Shown here piece by piece: positions 1 through 13,074 of a stretch of 60,000 nucleotides of DNA (position 1 is its first letter; each line of letters opens with the position of its first letter). This stretch comes from Liolophura sinensis. Lineage: Eukaryota; Mollusca; Polyplacophora; Chitonida; Chitonidae. The notes below the pieces were generated by a model that was not told the origin of the DNA, did no database searches, and worked only from the letters and a program-made list of their open reading frames with translations. The DNA lies in NCBI RefSeq assembly GCF_032854445.1, contig NC_088301.1:39235187-39295186 (forward strand). Reading direction: 5' to 3'. The position numbers and the translations under genes are program-made.

Positions 1-15
1 GTCAAGTGTACTTAC

Positions 16-198
16 CTACAATATTCGGATCTCTTGACACTGTGACTCAGACCCCCCATTAAGCTCTGGTAATGAGGATACCCAGTTTTGTGGGCAGCCA
101 GGTCCCGCAGAGTGGTGTACTCCGTACGGAGGGGATCGGAAAGTTTGAAGTCTCTGCCAAGAACTTCCTTGACGGTCGTGTCCCAGCCATCAGGATAC
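16..198 (-). CDS. Exon 2 of beta-lactamase-like gene
   Basis: Acceptor AG at 200-199 after a T-rich stretch, and a strong GTAAGT donor at 15-10. The 183 bases encode YPDGWDTTVKEVLG and LRDLAAHKTGYPHYQSLMGG, core motifs of the family. It enters in phase 2 and leaves in phase 2 (last two bases AG). Confidence 0.8.
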
Positions 199-3100
199 CT
201 GCATACAAACAGAGACGAGATGCATAATTAAGCGGTTGAAATCACTCATTAAATCCCTTTGTACGAGGTAAACGGATGAGGTAAGGGCGTGCAAGTGTTG
301 TATTGTGAGGTCAGTAGTTACGGTATACATAACGTGCTGCCAGGGTTCACTTTCACAAAGCGGCGCACGACATTTATTTATCGTAGATTTGTAGAACGAT
401 ATTTTGTGCGTCACTATTAACGCACCATTTGTCCTATATGTGCGATATCGTACAAGTACGACGCCTTTGTGAAAGTGGCCCGTGCTTGCTCCATTTCTCC
501 ACACTACACAGAAGTGTAGGACTAACGCCTGCACTACATTTTAGTGTAATCCAACACATTTCTGTGCATGGATACTTCAATAGCGTTAATACGAGTGCTT
601 GCTTATTGCTTGCTTACTCCCGGTTAAATTTAAGGTGCTGCTTCACTGTTTAATGCGTGAAAGACATGTCCTACCAAGTCAAGGTGTGAATTATAGGTGG
701 GCTTATCTCCTTTTTCTGAAGGCTAAGGAAGGGAAGAACCAATTAAAATTGCCAAGAATCTAGTTATGCTGATAGTTCCGTAACGGTTATATTGTCATAG
801 CATAACCTTGCCATTAGCGTGTTCATTATTCCGTGGACTTGACGTTAAATACTTCTTTAGTTCGATAGTGAGATATGTCTGTATTTGTAAAGAAACGATT
901 ATCTTATAAGAGTGAGTGAGTGTTTGGGGCTTAACGTCATTCTTAACAATTTTTCAGTCATATGACAACGAAGGAGTCCTTAGAGTGCATGTAGGTGTAA
1001 TGTGCCTCCCTGTTGTACCGCTCTTTTACCTAGTGCAGCTTCATTGAGACGACTTAGCCAAGGCAAGTTAGCTGCCCGACCCGAGCCCTAATACTGATAC
1101 AGGTCAACCAGTCGTTCCATTATCTTTCACTAACTTTCTCTTATCTTTTAAGTTTTATCTTATAAGAAGTAATGCTGATTAAAGATAAGGGTGTGAACGT
1201 GATGTATAGTACAGAAATGAATTTAAAATATAAAAGGGCAATGATGTTCTTGCTACAAATAAGCCATTCATTCTCTTTTACCTCAAGCTTAAAATTTACA
1301 TCTCCCTAAAGTGCTACAAATACAAATTAATATATTATAACTTGTTCTGTTTAAATTGGCTTAATATTAATTGACATTCACACATACTGTATAGAGGCAT
1401 TATTCCTGTCCTAAGACGAACTTCTGGTCCCCGACTCTACAGTCATGTTGAATTCTCTTAATATTATTTACTGATGGCCTTGTCGTAAGCGCCCCGTAAT
1501 ACTGCATAAATAGTGGAACTTCACAAATGAACATCCTTTGTGTATTTATATGAGCGGATATATGTACAGCAAATTACAATAAAGATTTTAAGGGTTATGG
1601 TTTATGAATTATGGATTCAGCAAGTCATCATTACATGGCTTGTAAACGTCTGAAGTGACAGGATATGATATACATGTAGTAAGACATCGGTGAGTTGATT
1701 TTTAAGAATGGTTCGTCCCCTAGTTATAAAACTTGACGGTGTATAATTATCGCTGTTAAAGCGGGATAATAGGAAGGCGGGATAACCGACGATGCAAACT
1801 GACCCCTTTGTGTCAGTTATAATGGCCTGCCCGGAGGCCACCTATAAACCTAATACAGAAATCTTCGCTGGATCCAGCTTCATAATCTAGGTAATCTTTG
1901 CACAAACGCTTATTGTTGACTTCATCTGTGGGAAAGATCTCTGACATGCTTTTTACACAGACTGTTTGTGGTTTACTTACAAAAGACATTCACATTCTTA
2001 CTTCGGCCACATCAACAGCTTTTACATGCCTTACAAATTCATACTAGATAACACCCAGTTTTGTTCTGCACATGTTTATTGCCTTTTCATGTTGTGACTA
2101 TTTTTTATATGAGATCGCCACTAATATACTGTCTTCCTATAAACGATAATATTACGAGGTCATATTAAAAAAGTCTACATACATTTCCCTTTAATGTATA
2201 AATACTGAGAGTAATAAGTTCTGTTTATCGTAGCTGTTTATATCATGCAATACCTATTACTCTTGTGCAAGAGGGTATAAGTCTATACGCTAATGAAGAC
2301 TTACAACAATAGTAATGATATGCATGATCAACTCATAGAAAAACACGAAGATCACAATATTGTTAATATATAACTAGCTAATGAATGTTGGTAGTTTTGA
2401 ACAAAATTCTCTTCTAAATATTCTTTTCAGTTTCAGCTTTATATCAACTCATCTCATTACTGTGCTTATTAGCTTCGTCCGATTCACATTATTTGCGATA
2501 ATTATGCTTTATAATGGATATCAAATACCCATTATAATAAACATAACCACAGTGGGGCGGGAATGGGGGGGGGGCTGCGCCAGTCGTGTAATTCAAATTC
2601 AGGTATTCTCATGCAGCTGAAATATACCTCCGATGTTGTAATCTCTTGGCTTGACATCAGTCTGTAAGATTCATGGACTGACATTATTTAATATTTTTGT
2701 GAATAACTTTACAACAGTTACAAAACACAGGTGTGTCATAAATTTCGGCAATACACACATTGAATTACAGCAAAACGCATTCCACATGCCTCGAAGCTTC
2801 TCCGGATCGACCTGAACGCTTGTTCAATGTTTCTACAATCACCACAGACACTACTTGCAGGCCTAGTGAAATGTGTACAAAAGTCATTAAGATCATTTAT
2901 ATAATATTTAAAACAATTTACATATCAGTGATCTGAAGTTTGGGCGCTATCCACATGTTCAGCAATAAATGAAAAGACATAGAAAATCATACTGACTTGT
3001 TTTTGTTGCCATGTAGAAGTTTAGACACGAGAGTGGTGGTAAAAGTGGTACTTAGAGACCCAAGGGCGAACTGTGTGGAGTTGGTCACGTTGAGATTTCT

Positions 3101-3346
3101 CTCACGGTCTGAGTAGCCAAACCCTGCCGTGAACACATCGTCTTCATTATTTCCATCCCCGAAGACAATTCCCAGGGCAAGGCCAGAAACATTTCGGCAC
3201 TCCACCAACGCACTGACAAAGTCAGAGATATCCGTTCGTTGTGCCTCCGTCAAGAGCCCAAGTGCAGGTCCGGTGAGAAGGCTGATCAGGACAAGCGGAA
3301 AACCCCACCGTGCAGGCGGAATTGATAAGGAAGCTGGTAAAATCAT
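16..3346 (-). CDS. Secreted serine beta-lactamase-like protein (gigasin-6/LACTB type), 5' part of gene
   Basis: Partial gene: two coding exons (3346-2997 and 198-16) are visible and the rest lies beyond the left edge. The protein starts MILPASLS and has a hydrophobic stretch over residues about 14-30 (FPLVLISLLTGPALGLL) that looks like a signal peptide, so it is probably secreted. The beta-lactamase/penicillin-binding fold is recognised from the FALGS block before an FTTTLVSKLL helix, and from WDTTVKEVLG and LRDLAAHKTGYPHY in exon 2, which match the usual WDTPV and LRDLLAHRTG blocks. Eukaryotic members include LACTB and the oyster shell-associated gigasin-6; the substrate here is unknown. The active-site SxxK motif reads SLST, so the general-base lysine is absent and activity is doubtful. 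Joining the exons gives codon AA|G (Lys) with the frame kept. Confidence 0.82.
199..2996 (-). other. Intron 1 of beta-lactamase-like gene
   Basis: The 2.8-kb gap between the two exons contains a family B SINE-like repeat (about 911-1150) and otherwise AT-rich sequence. No other exon is recognised in it. Confidence 0.6.
911..1150 (-). repeat. SINE-like repeat family B, copy 1
   Basis: It shares long blocks with the copies at 35832-36130 and 17895-18215: the GAGTGAGTGAGTG end, the TTAACGTC block, TTTTTCAGTCATATGAC, GTGCATGTA, and GATACAGGTCAACCAGTCGT. Read on the minus strand it ends in the CACTCACTCACTC tail. Confidence 0.75.
2997..3346 (-). CDS. Exon 1 of beta-lactamase-like gene
   Basis: Start ATG at 3346-3344. 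The exon carries the signal peptide, a conserved ECRNVSGLALGIVFGDG block, the GFGYSDRE block and the FALGSLST active-site region. It leaves in phase 2 through a GTCAGT donor at 2996-2991. Open reading continues to 2987, but joining at 2997 restores homology in exon 2. Confidence 0.8.
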
Positions 3347-6300
3347 TGTCAGCTAGGCCAAAATTAAGTCATACCCCGGTAGTAAGATAGAGATGGGCGT
3401 CCGCCAGGTAGATCCAAAGCCCAGGCACACCTGGTAGGCTATTAAATACTCGCCCGGCTAATTACCTGCTGGATGACACTTTTGTGCGCTGAATTAAAAC
3501 AATCGCGCTTCGCCAGCAAGCCGTTATTTATGCGACGGCGGAAAAATGTTCCAATTATATTTGTGCGAGTTGTGCCGAGTTGTGCCGAGTTGAGTAAGTT
3601 CTGTACTATGCGAACCTTAGCGAGGGATGACAGGTACAGCGAAATGCCATCACCCTACAGCAAAAGACTGCCACAGTTCAGTGGCTTCAGATACCTGCGT
3701 GATTGTTGGTCCTGATACAGAACCCACCGCCAGGGGGCCGAAAATGGCGATCCTCTTTGGACAGGAGTATAGGTAGAGTGTTATAAGCGCATTTTTATAC
3801 ACGGTGGGAACAGATGCAGGACTGAAATTTATCTCTTTCGATTTCCCAGATTATTAACTGGTTAATTGTTATGTGTCATAATTCAATGTATACCAGAGGC
3901 TATGTGCTGGTTTGCACTGACGCCGTAATCACCATAGGCATAATCCTCCGATAATCTTCAATCTTTCCATTTTATCCCATATTCATTCCCATCTGTAGAG
4001 AGTACTTTTGTAGCTGCATTCATCCAGCCTCACAATAAAGGCCTGTGTGGATATTTTGGGTTGTATGAGTTCTACCATGATTACTTCAGAAAGGTTTCGT
4101 ATATCCAAGTGTTTTAGAAGCAAGCACTAGGGAGTATAACATCGACATATTTGTAGGCCTGTACCTTTTCCCGCCATTTTAAATCAAGTCTTAAGAATGT
4201 GAAATCTCTGGTGTAAGTGACAAGTCTCACGGTTATACTCTTCATTATGTTACTATGTTGTTAATGGGCGACTTGGCCTTATATATGACTCATTCATTAA
4301 GACATTGAAGAATGTGACATATATGCCTATGCCTGCCGGGGAAACCACTTTCTGTTCCGGTTTTGCGTTCTGCGTCCATAGCAGCTGATTAATAACGTCC
4401 CTAGGTCGACAAGCTGTTGTGAGGAGTCTGGGGGCATACATTGTCACCCTGCCTTTGAAAGTACAGTTCGAGGGATGAGTGCATGCATTAAGACTCTTTT
4501 TTTTCGGTCGTATCCGCTATAATTACATCTTTACTCACATTTCAGCGGCGCGTTTACATCAAGTTAGGAACAATATTTTTGTTTGCAAGAAGTATACACT
4601 GGTGTTGCTTCGTTGATAACACTTACAGTCAAAATTGTGAAAACCAACCATGCTCGGGACGAACAAAAAATGTCGGATTTGACAGGTGGCCGGTTTATCG
4701 GGAGTTGCGTGTATGGTCTTACATGCATTGTGTTTACAAAAACCACTGCCACACCAAGTCATTTAGCGTATGAAATTTACAAGCGTTGTTAAACCGCCGT
4801 TTATCCCCGCTTGCACTGTTTTCAAATTTACCCAAGTAAGCTTGTTTCTGTATAAGAATATCGCTGATGGTTGATCTGTAGACGGAGGTCTCTCCTAAGA
4901 CTGTATTTGTACATACTAATTGTCGTAAGTGGAAGTGAACTAAAATGTATACAAAATTTACAGTTGCTGTATCTTTACATAGCAGATATTCTATTCCCCT
5001 CTTCCTTTGTTGTGCATAACACGATTGATGCTAAACATTCACAGAATACATATAACATCATGCTAGCAGTTCTCAAATAGGAGGAATATCGTCAGTGGAA
5101 ATGAGCCAAGTTCAACTACATTGTGACTTCACTGAATGGTATTACCTGTTTTACGAAGACGGTTTTTAGATGTGGAAAGAAAAATAATACCCACAGGTCC
5201 ACAGAGGGCTCTTATTATTATTTCTAAGCATAGGGGTCAGAGATGGAATTTGATCGATTTCCACCGTTTCATATCTGTGCGGATTTATTAGTGATGACAC
5301 ATCGGGATACCTACCTTGATTGAAAGCTGAGACGACTATGAGTACGGACACATTATTCGGGGGACTGCATTATAGAATATTGCATGAGGACAACACGGGA
5401 AGTACAGAGGTACTCAAGGTTATTTAAAGGAAGAAGACAGAGCTGTGATAGTATACACGATCACAGCCCTACAGATCTTGGTGAGATCGTCAGTGTTTTG
5501 GCTCTAGAGTACACATGTCACATTAGAAGGTTTTCTTCAGGTTAGAACGTTATGTTCATGTAAAAAGACAAACCTACACAAATTCTGAACATATTTCATA
5601 ACGTGAGCCCGTCAACAGGAGTTCAGGCAAAATGATCTGCATTCTTCTTAGTCGTGGGAGTCACATCGCATTTTTTGTCAAAGGTGACATCCAAAGCAAT
5701 GTAAATAGTTGCATAACTACCTAGTGGTTATAAAGTGTATGATTCGCCTACTTCTCGGAATTTCTGTCTGAATATATAGTGACGTATGTGCTGATGGGAA
5801 AGGCCGATATGTCTCTGTAACAGATATATGACCTGGTGTCTGTAATCATATGCTCAGCAAAGCTCTTTGAATTATTGTTGGTTGGTTGGCTGGTTGAAGT
5901 TACTGTCGTCTCCATTCAATTGAATGGTGTGCGCCATAAACAACACACGGGCATTAATGAAACAATCCATGCAAAATGACAGGGATAAAGAAGACTGGTG
6001 GAATTATGGATGGAGAAGTTATGACCCTTGCTTTGTCCTATTAAGATATTATTTACTAGTATACTTTTACGTTGATTACATCTTGAAATTATTAACATTT
6101 GAACGTCAAATCATTAATTTGTATAGCGTGTTAAATGTCCAGTTTGAGTATCAACAGACTTTACCAAAAGGGTGTAGGTGTTTTCAAACTGCGATGCAAC
6201 AGAAGATGCTATATATTAAAGTGAAGTAATGAGACAGTGCTTGATGGCAGAGGAATTCTTCGGCATGGCCTTCTACAGAGGTAATACTGCAAATATGGCA

Positions 6301-8955
6301 ACAATGGGCCAGCCCTTTGAAAAATTAGGTAAAATTCTACATGAGAAAAAAAAAAAAAAAAAAAAACAAATCAACAATATATTGTCTATTGTAACACCAT
6401 TACATACACTGGGATTTTGGGAAAGTTCATGGGTTAATCAATTACCAGTTACAAGCACGCTGAGACACCATTTAACCCTTAACGCACTACGTTCAACTGA
6501 ATTCACTGGTAAAGCTCTCGCTGAAAAACAGAGTATATGACCCAAACTCCGCATCGAATGCAGTTGGTCAGTGATTAACTGGTTATTATGCGCCAGTGGT
6601 AAGTTGGATGAAGGGAATGGGAATGCCAGTAGTAAACCCTGGCCTCCGGGCAAGTAACTGACACACTTGCCTGCAAAGTCTACGCCGTATATTGGTGGAA
6701 GGAAAGTGATCTCCAACACACTGTATGCATAGAACCACATAAAGGTAGGCCAATTTTGAGTGCTGTTGACCGCTACTTTCGAGCAGAGAACAGTTGTGGT
6801 GCGCAGGGAATCTCGAAGATTCTGTTCGAGACCTGGAGAGTGAAAGTGTTCATGATTGTAATATAATTAAGACGTACAGCATAGAGATAAAAATCAGAGC
6901 AGGAATGACAGTGTGATAGCTGGCAAATGGTCACACGTAACCGGTGAAACGATCATAATCATTAGGCCAGTACCTGGCCCAGTATTCTCTATAGAAATTA
7001 AGACATACTTGAGGTAACTATTACAAGACGAATGGGAATAATTTCACACCAGAGATATGATTTGTGACGTCATCCTTTGAGACAATGCATATACTTTTCA
7101 GTGGATAATGATACCATGAACAATAATGGGGAGATAAGTCAGTTTAGCCAACACCGGCCCTAGCTACAATTTAACCACTCAGCAAATATAAGAGAAAACA
7201 ATCCACTGGTGTATGTGTGTATGAAGATATTTATAGTATAATTGATGTGCACCGGATCCCTCATGCATGGGTGGGAAACTACATCAAAATGTAATGAACC
7301 GCATGATTAACCAAGTTAATGATACCATGTAGGCTATAGAGGAAGTAAACAGGACACCGATGAGTGATTCATACACGGTTAAAAAGAAAGAGAAATCCAT
7401 AATAACACACCTTCCAACACCATGTACAAGCACACATATAATAAACCCGAGGCTCCTCTCACAAGTGAATCCATGAATTTAGTGTCTCTATTTCATATGC
7501 AATAGCGTACTCTTCAGCCGTTTTGAATCACACTTTCGACGCAAAATGTGAAGCAAATCAGTTTATAAATTTCAAATAACTCTGCAAATGAAGATCGCAC
7601 GTCTCCAAGTTGCATTCACGAGGAGGGAATGACATTAATAAGTTTCTGTGGAAAAGAATATTGAACGTAAATATTAAATTCAAATAAGATGCCTCACCAG
7701 TCAATAAACCGATAGTGGTGTGAACCCTAGATATCCAAATGGATTTAAAACTTCAAAATAAGATCCAAAAGATCAGCCTGTTCTAAAGGACATTGACTGC
7801 TTATGCATTTAAGATGCTTAATATGCATGCATGGGAGAGACTGACAAGCGTTATTTTCTAAATTGTTGATTTAATAATATAGCATTCTCAGTGAAGAGTT
7901 TATTCGCAGTTTTTTTCCAACATGGTTCTGGTTGAAGATAATAGTGTTCTTCATATATCAAGATCTTTAAAACATTGACTCTTTATACAGAAGTAGAATG
8001 ATTAATAATATTTGCACATTCATATTGCTAAGTGACGGGACATAGAGACAAATGAGAACTAGTGATAACATGTGGGAAATTCATTTCCCATGGTTAGGTG
8101 TCCAATAAGTAATTATCATTTCAAAGATCAACATTTTGATTGGTTACAATAATTTTCCTCGTGCATTTCTTAACAGAATTTACTCTTTATGTTCTCTTAT
8201 TCTTTTTCCACAGGTGAGAAAAAAACCATAAAATATCTGTTCCGTTGTGCCATGTAATTGTACTCAAAATGTTAAAGCCTTCAGCTACGATTTCTGCGCG
8301 CAAATGAACGAGTCAGGGATGAAAACAAATGCATATAGGCGAATAACGTTTGCTGCAGGAGATTTGTGGTTGAATAGAATGTAATAAAATTGGAAACGTA
8401 TTGTTTGGCAAGGCTGATATTCTCATTTGCATAACTGGTTCATAATAGGAAACATTCTATTGCTACAAAGGGCCACAGAGTAGCCCCGGGAAGGTAAATT
8501 AATAAAGTATTTGTTTTACAACAGCTTCAGAATTAATGATGAAGAAGTATAAAACCATGTCCACGTAATTGTTAACTATTTATACTAGCTTTCGATCCCC
8601 ATGGCATTTTTTTTATCAAGTTCATTATTTTATTTTCTTCATTTAAGATACTGAGGATCGAAAAATAGCTGAAGTCTAAAGCAGCCTATACATTTTTGAC
8701 ATGAATATAATTCCTTGCAAGAATGGGGCTACTGAGATAAATGTCCTAGTGCTGCTGTTCTTTATTCTTTCTCCACTGTAAACATCTATGTAAAAAGTGA
8801 ACATGCAACGGATTTAGACATATATTACCCACATAGTGCAATTGTGCTGTTTAAGAGCAATCTTAGCTCTCTATTTAAATTACTGAAATCGAACCTATCA
8901 TACGATAATTATCCATGTGTGACACTTTTGTCTACCTTCCTTCCCCAAAATACCG
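3347..8955. other. Intergenic, no gene recognised
   Basis: Only short ORFs with no recognisable domain. There is a 21-base poly(A) tract near 6346-6366. The first few hundred bases are presumably the promoter side of the beta-lactamase-like gene, but no clear core promoter element is seen. Confidence 0.5.
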
Positions 8956-8960
8956 ATGCA

Positions 8961-9075
8961 AGTCGTGGCTGAATGGTTACTGTTTGTCTTTCAACGGCAA
9001 ATATTCAAGAGGAGCGAGTTCAAACCCGGGCTTGGACTGGAATTTGTAGATGCCCAGGCCTTTGGGGCCTTGGTA
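8961..9075 (+). repeat. tRNA-derived SINE head (tRNA-Ser/Leu-like), degenerate
   Basis: The sequence has an A-box-like GTGGCTGAATGGTTA at about 8965-8979 and a B-box-like GAGTTCAAACCC at about 9016-9027. Their spacing fits a class II tRNA with a long variable arm. The acceptor stem does not pair properly, and unrelated sequence follows (TGCCCAGGCCTTTGGGGCC), so this is a SINE relic and not a working tRNA gene. Confidence 0.55.
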
Positions 9076-9884
9076 ACAATAAGCGATTGATGACGGTCAT
9101 GTGATCCTTTGCGCAATCTAACGTTTTTTGACCATTATACTTCTACCAATATGGTGTGCCTCTCTGTACATCAAACGTGGAAAAGTTCGCCAGTAACTAG
9201 CCAAAGGTCCGTGGTTTACCCCAGAAGACGAAGTATTAAATAACACTATGTTGTATCTTGTTTGGAGTGAAGTTGACGTAATCGAGTGCGATAGGCGTCC
9301 ATACGGGTTGACGTGTGGCTTGATAAGAATGTCATTCAGCATCACTGGGTAAACATTCTTTGATAACCAAGTCTGTCGTCATTCAGACCTCTGGTTTTAT
9401 AGTTTCTCTCATTCCCTTGGGGTCAAATCACAGCTTGTAGGTTGGTGAGTGGTGTGTGTTCTTGTGTGGGTTATGCACAACGCTGACGTAGCCTGTCAGA
9501 TCAAAGCGATTCCTTAACTTAGGAAGTCTATCGCATAACCAGCTGATCACACCTGACGACTTTACTCCCATGTCCCGATGTGCTCACGATGTTGATAGTT
9601 GCTAAGAATTAAACACATGCTGAAATTACAAACCAGTGCGAATTCGCCCAAGGATTTGATATGGCCTAGCACTTGGAAAAAGCCCGTGAGTAAGCGTATA
9701 TTTGTATACCTATGTGTGTGCATGCCTTCTACAGATATACCAGATGTGTGATACCTGAAAGACAGAAATTCATTATATAATTAGATACAAAGTGAACAAA
9801 AAAGTAATGTCTAGATCATGCACAATCGCTGCATGAATACCATACATACAAAATGAGAATATTTGTTTTCAAACTCTCTTCACC

Positions 9885-9972
<88 letters not shown>

Positions 9973-11077
9973 TTTTAACAAAAGTATTGTTCCAGGTGGG
10001 TAAAATTGGGAATACCAGTAAACATACAAATATTCTTCATTTTTATTAACATGCACGTTACTGTGCAATGGATGGTATATAACTCATCGAGTGTTTAAGA
10101 CCAACAACATAAAGCAGATTTAAATACAAAAGAAAAAATCACCTAGACACTTTAAATTCAAAGAAGCATCTCATTCCAGAAGTGTTATTAATTTCATTTC
10201 ATTTCTATTTATGATGATTTATGACATTGATGCTTGCTGGATCAACTGTTTTAACTTCAAATAGGACCCACTATAAGGAGATAAATGTACGTATATTTAG
10301 TAGAATGTTTCCAATCCAGACTTTCGCTCAATGCATCAAGTTAGAAACCTGATGATCAGGAACTTTTGGAAAAGGTCGGCTCTCCGGCCGCTTAACGAGT
10401 TTCTACGGCAGTGTTGAAGGAGGAGGAATTCGGCAGAGAAACACAACATCTGGAAGACACTATAACACGTGTGTTCATTCAAGGAGTAAATGACAGCTAC
10501 TCTGGCAATGTTTGTACTCCAACAAAAACTCAGTGACAACCCCGGACAGTTCATAGAGAGCAGAGTCTTTCCAGTAAATCATCAGAGTTCACCGAACAGG
10601 CAGCTCGCCCATGAGTTGTCTGCTTGTGTAACGTGCCTCCAAATTCCCTGCAAGAAACAATTGAATTAGGTGACATCAGAAGGGTATGTTTGACGTTAGA
10701 TGGCTTTGGGATAATCCTCACTGTGAACACTCAAGGGTAAGTCTTCAGATTGTATGCAAGCTTAATAAGTATTGGAACATATATGTATTCACATATTGAT
10801 TAGTGTACACTCGATATCTAATGTGTAAATGTTAAAAGAAAAAGGAGATGCGAAAGACACGTAGTAAAGAGGGCTGCGTGATGATAGTTAATTAACAGAG
10901 CACCTGACAGTCGTATTCCAACAAATAAGATAATCATAGTAATATTAAGTAACAAATTACGTAGTACATATATCTATATGTTATTAAAGACATTGCATAC
11001 AAGGCTCCAATGAGAGCCACAAGATATAGTTAACAGGTTCAATACGTGTTGCATTCTGTTCTTTGTTTATTATCGGG
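9076..11077. other. Intergenic, no gene recognised
   Basis: Contains the TA microsatellite at 9889-9969. The ORF over that tract is a YIYIYI run produced by the repeat. Nothing else is identified. Confidence 0.5.
9889..9969. repeat. (TA)n microsatellite
   Basis: About 80 bases of uninterrupted TA dinucleotide. It is self-complementary and likely to be length-polymorphic. Confidence 0.98.
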
Positions 11078-11281
11078 AGGCCTATTCCACAAAGCCAGTT
11101 TTGACTTAAGTCAAAATTGTGAAATTTTAGGGCTTATAGTCCTGTACATTAAAACTTTAACCACCTCATCAATGTTATCTTAAATGTGGCAAAAATTCAA
11201 CTTCCATTAGCGGAAACTACACATTGTGACAACGTTTTAAATTTTGACTTAAGTCAGAAATGTCTTTGTGGAATCGGCCCT
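11078..11281. repeat. MITE-like element with about 45-bp terminal inverted repeats (family D)
   Basis: The left end (about 11079-11128: GGCCTATTCCACAAAG, then TTTTGACTTAAGTCAAAATT) is mirrored by the right end (about 11237-11279; on the minus strand GGCCGATTCCACAAAG, then CTGACTTAAGTCAAAATTT). The element is about 200 bp, non-coding, and fits a non-autonomous DNA transposon. A target-site duplication is not clear. Confidence 0.75.
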
Positions 11282-12884
11282 TGCTGACCTTTCAGGACAT
11301 GTAGACATGTAGTAGTTGGAATCTCCTGTTGGAACCAGCTATACCATGGAACGTCAAGCATCTCTTCCAATAATGTCTTAAGGGTATTGTAGTTTATTGT
11401 TAAAATGCTTTCATCTGTGAAGATCTTGAATCTAATAATAGAATGAGAAAAAAACTTTTCCTTGCGGCAAAATTCCCTGGCGATAACGAATGTATTAACA
11501 ACATAGATATTTCGACAAAATTCTGCGTATAAGGACAATAAAACATGACTGGGTTAGTGACAATATATAAAGGTGTGCCCTTCACTTCGCGTGATAAATA
11601 ACATGCAGGTGTGAATATGCCTTGAACCCATACAAAGAATTCGATTCAGAGTTGGTCATTATTTTCAACAGAAACAAACAGAGAATGCTTTTAACATTAC
11701 ATTTTGTAATAAAGCAATTTGTTCAGACAATACGACGCTATACACATATAAAGCTACACGTGAAACAACGAAACTCATTATCAAATTCCCATGATGGATG
11801 GTATATTTAAATTATTCACATCTGTACCCATTTCAGGCATGAACATGGTTCCACTTTTGTGATTAAATTGCACTGGATCACCGTCATTTCAGCATACAGG
11901 TTTTATAGCAGATGTTTTTGCATTCAGCATCGCACATCCACAGTACACGCACTGGATATAACTAAAGCTCTCTGTACACAACTGTTATTCCTTATGGCGG
12001 ATTTGGGATGGTTCATAATTGTATAACGCAACACACCATTTACCAAAGCGAAAACACATATGTGGGGTTATGAAACAAGTTGAATTTAGAAACATCCTTT
12101 GACAGAAATGTTTTTATCATCACACGGCATCCCAGGCTACATTACGCATACATTTTGATGCAATGATTCTCCCGTGTGACCCTTGAAAGCACATGTGATA
12201 AATTAATGCGCATATACAGTTTAACTCTGGAACAATAATACTTAAGTCGACTGCAACACTAATAACAAAACGCCTGAAAAAGATAAATAATATAGGTTAA
12301 AGTGACATGTCAAAGAAAAAAAATAGATGGATGGCCCAGTGATGGAATGTAGCATGTAAAAGAACTTTAACAGACGTATATGATGTTGATATGTCTATTA
12401 GCGCAAGTGCTGACGTCTCTCAAGCTACACAAACGCATACACCCTTGAACCGCTGACTGCCCTGTTTCCTCAGCCCGCCATTCTGTAAAACGGTGCATCC
12501 CATCAGGTCCATTGAATTATAAACGCTCTCTCAAAGTTTAGAGCAGACTTTTCTTACATAATATTAGATGATGTTATCAACGTCTCCACACACTTGAGAG
12601 ATGAAAAAACACCAGGGTCCCATTGCTGCCATCATGTAATAACAACCTTTTTTTGTGGTGTTCTGAGCGAAACTTTGCTGTTAATTTTTAGCACAGTTCT
12701 GTCAAAGACTGAGAAGAGCTACAGTACATGAGAGGCCATACCAGGAAAACAAAAACGGTGTTGTCTATACCATCTGCTGAAGACTGGGCATAGAGCGGAT
12801 AGACTGCATTGGGGTTTACATGCTCTGAATCCAAAATCTTTTGTTCCAAGGGTAGACTCGAATGTTTGAACTACTGAAGGCATC
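11282..12884. other. Region upstream of the claudin-like gene
   Basis: AT-rich, with only short unsupported ORFs. The 5' UTR and promoter of the claudin-like gene should lie at its right end; no clear TATA box is identified. Confidence 0.4.
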
Positions 12885-13074
12885 ATGCAGGTGTCTCCCA
12901 CATTCGCAGCGTCTTTGGCCCTTTTCCTGATGTCAGCAGTGTTGTTCATGGCAGCACTGGGAACAAGGTCTTGGGCACGAAGTGGTCAACGGCTTACCAT
13001 TGGGCTCTGGGATTACTGTGCTAACACTCAAGGCCAAGGGGATCGAGAGTGGGACTGCTTCTCAAATTATACTG
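12885..13074 (+). CDS. Exon 1 of claudin-like gene
   Basis: Start ATG at 12885. It encodes TM1 and the first extracellular loop with the W-GLW-C-C signature. The donor ACTG|GTAAGG at 13075 leaves one base (G) of a split Glu codon. Confidence 0.87.

Noticed and set aside
9880-10068. ORF rich in IYIYIY
   Set aside because: It is the translation of a TA microsatellite; the same applies to 59777-59983.
10550-10650. Possible minus-strand terminal exon (TTTCTTGCAG, then EFGGTLHKQTTHGRAAC to a stop)
   Set aside because: A single acceptor and 31 codons, with no partner exon or recognisable family; too weak to annotate.
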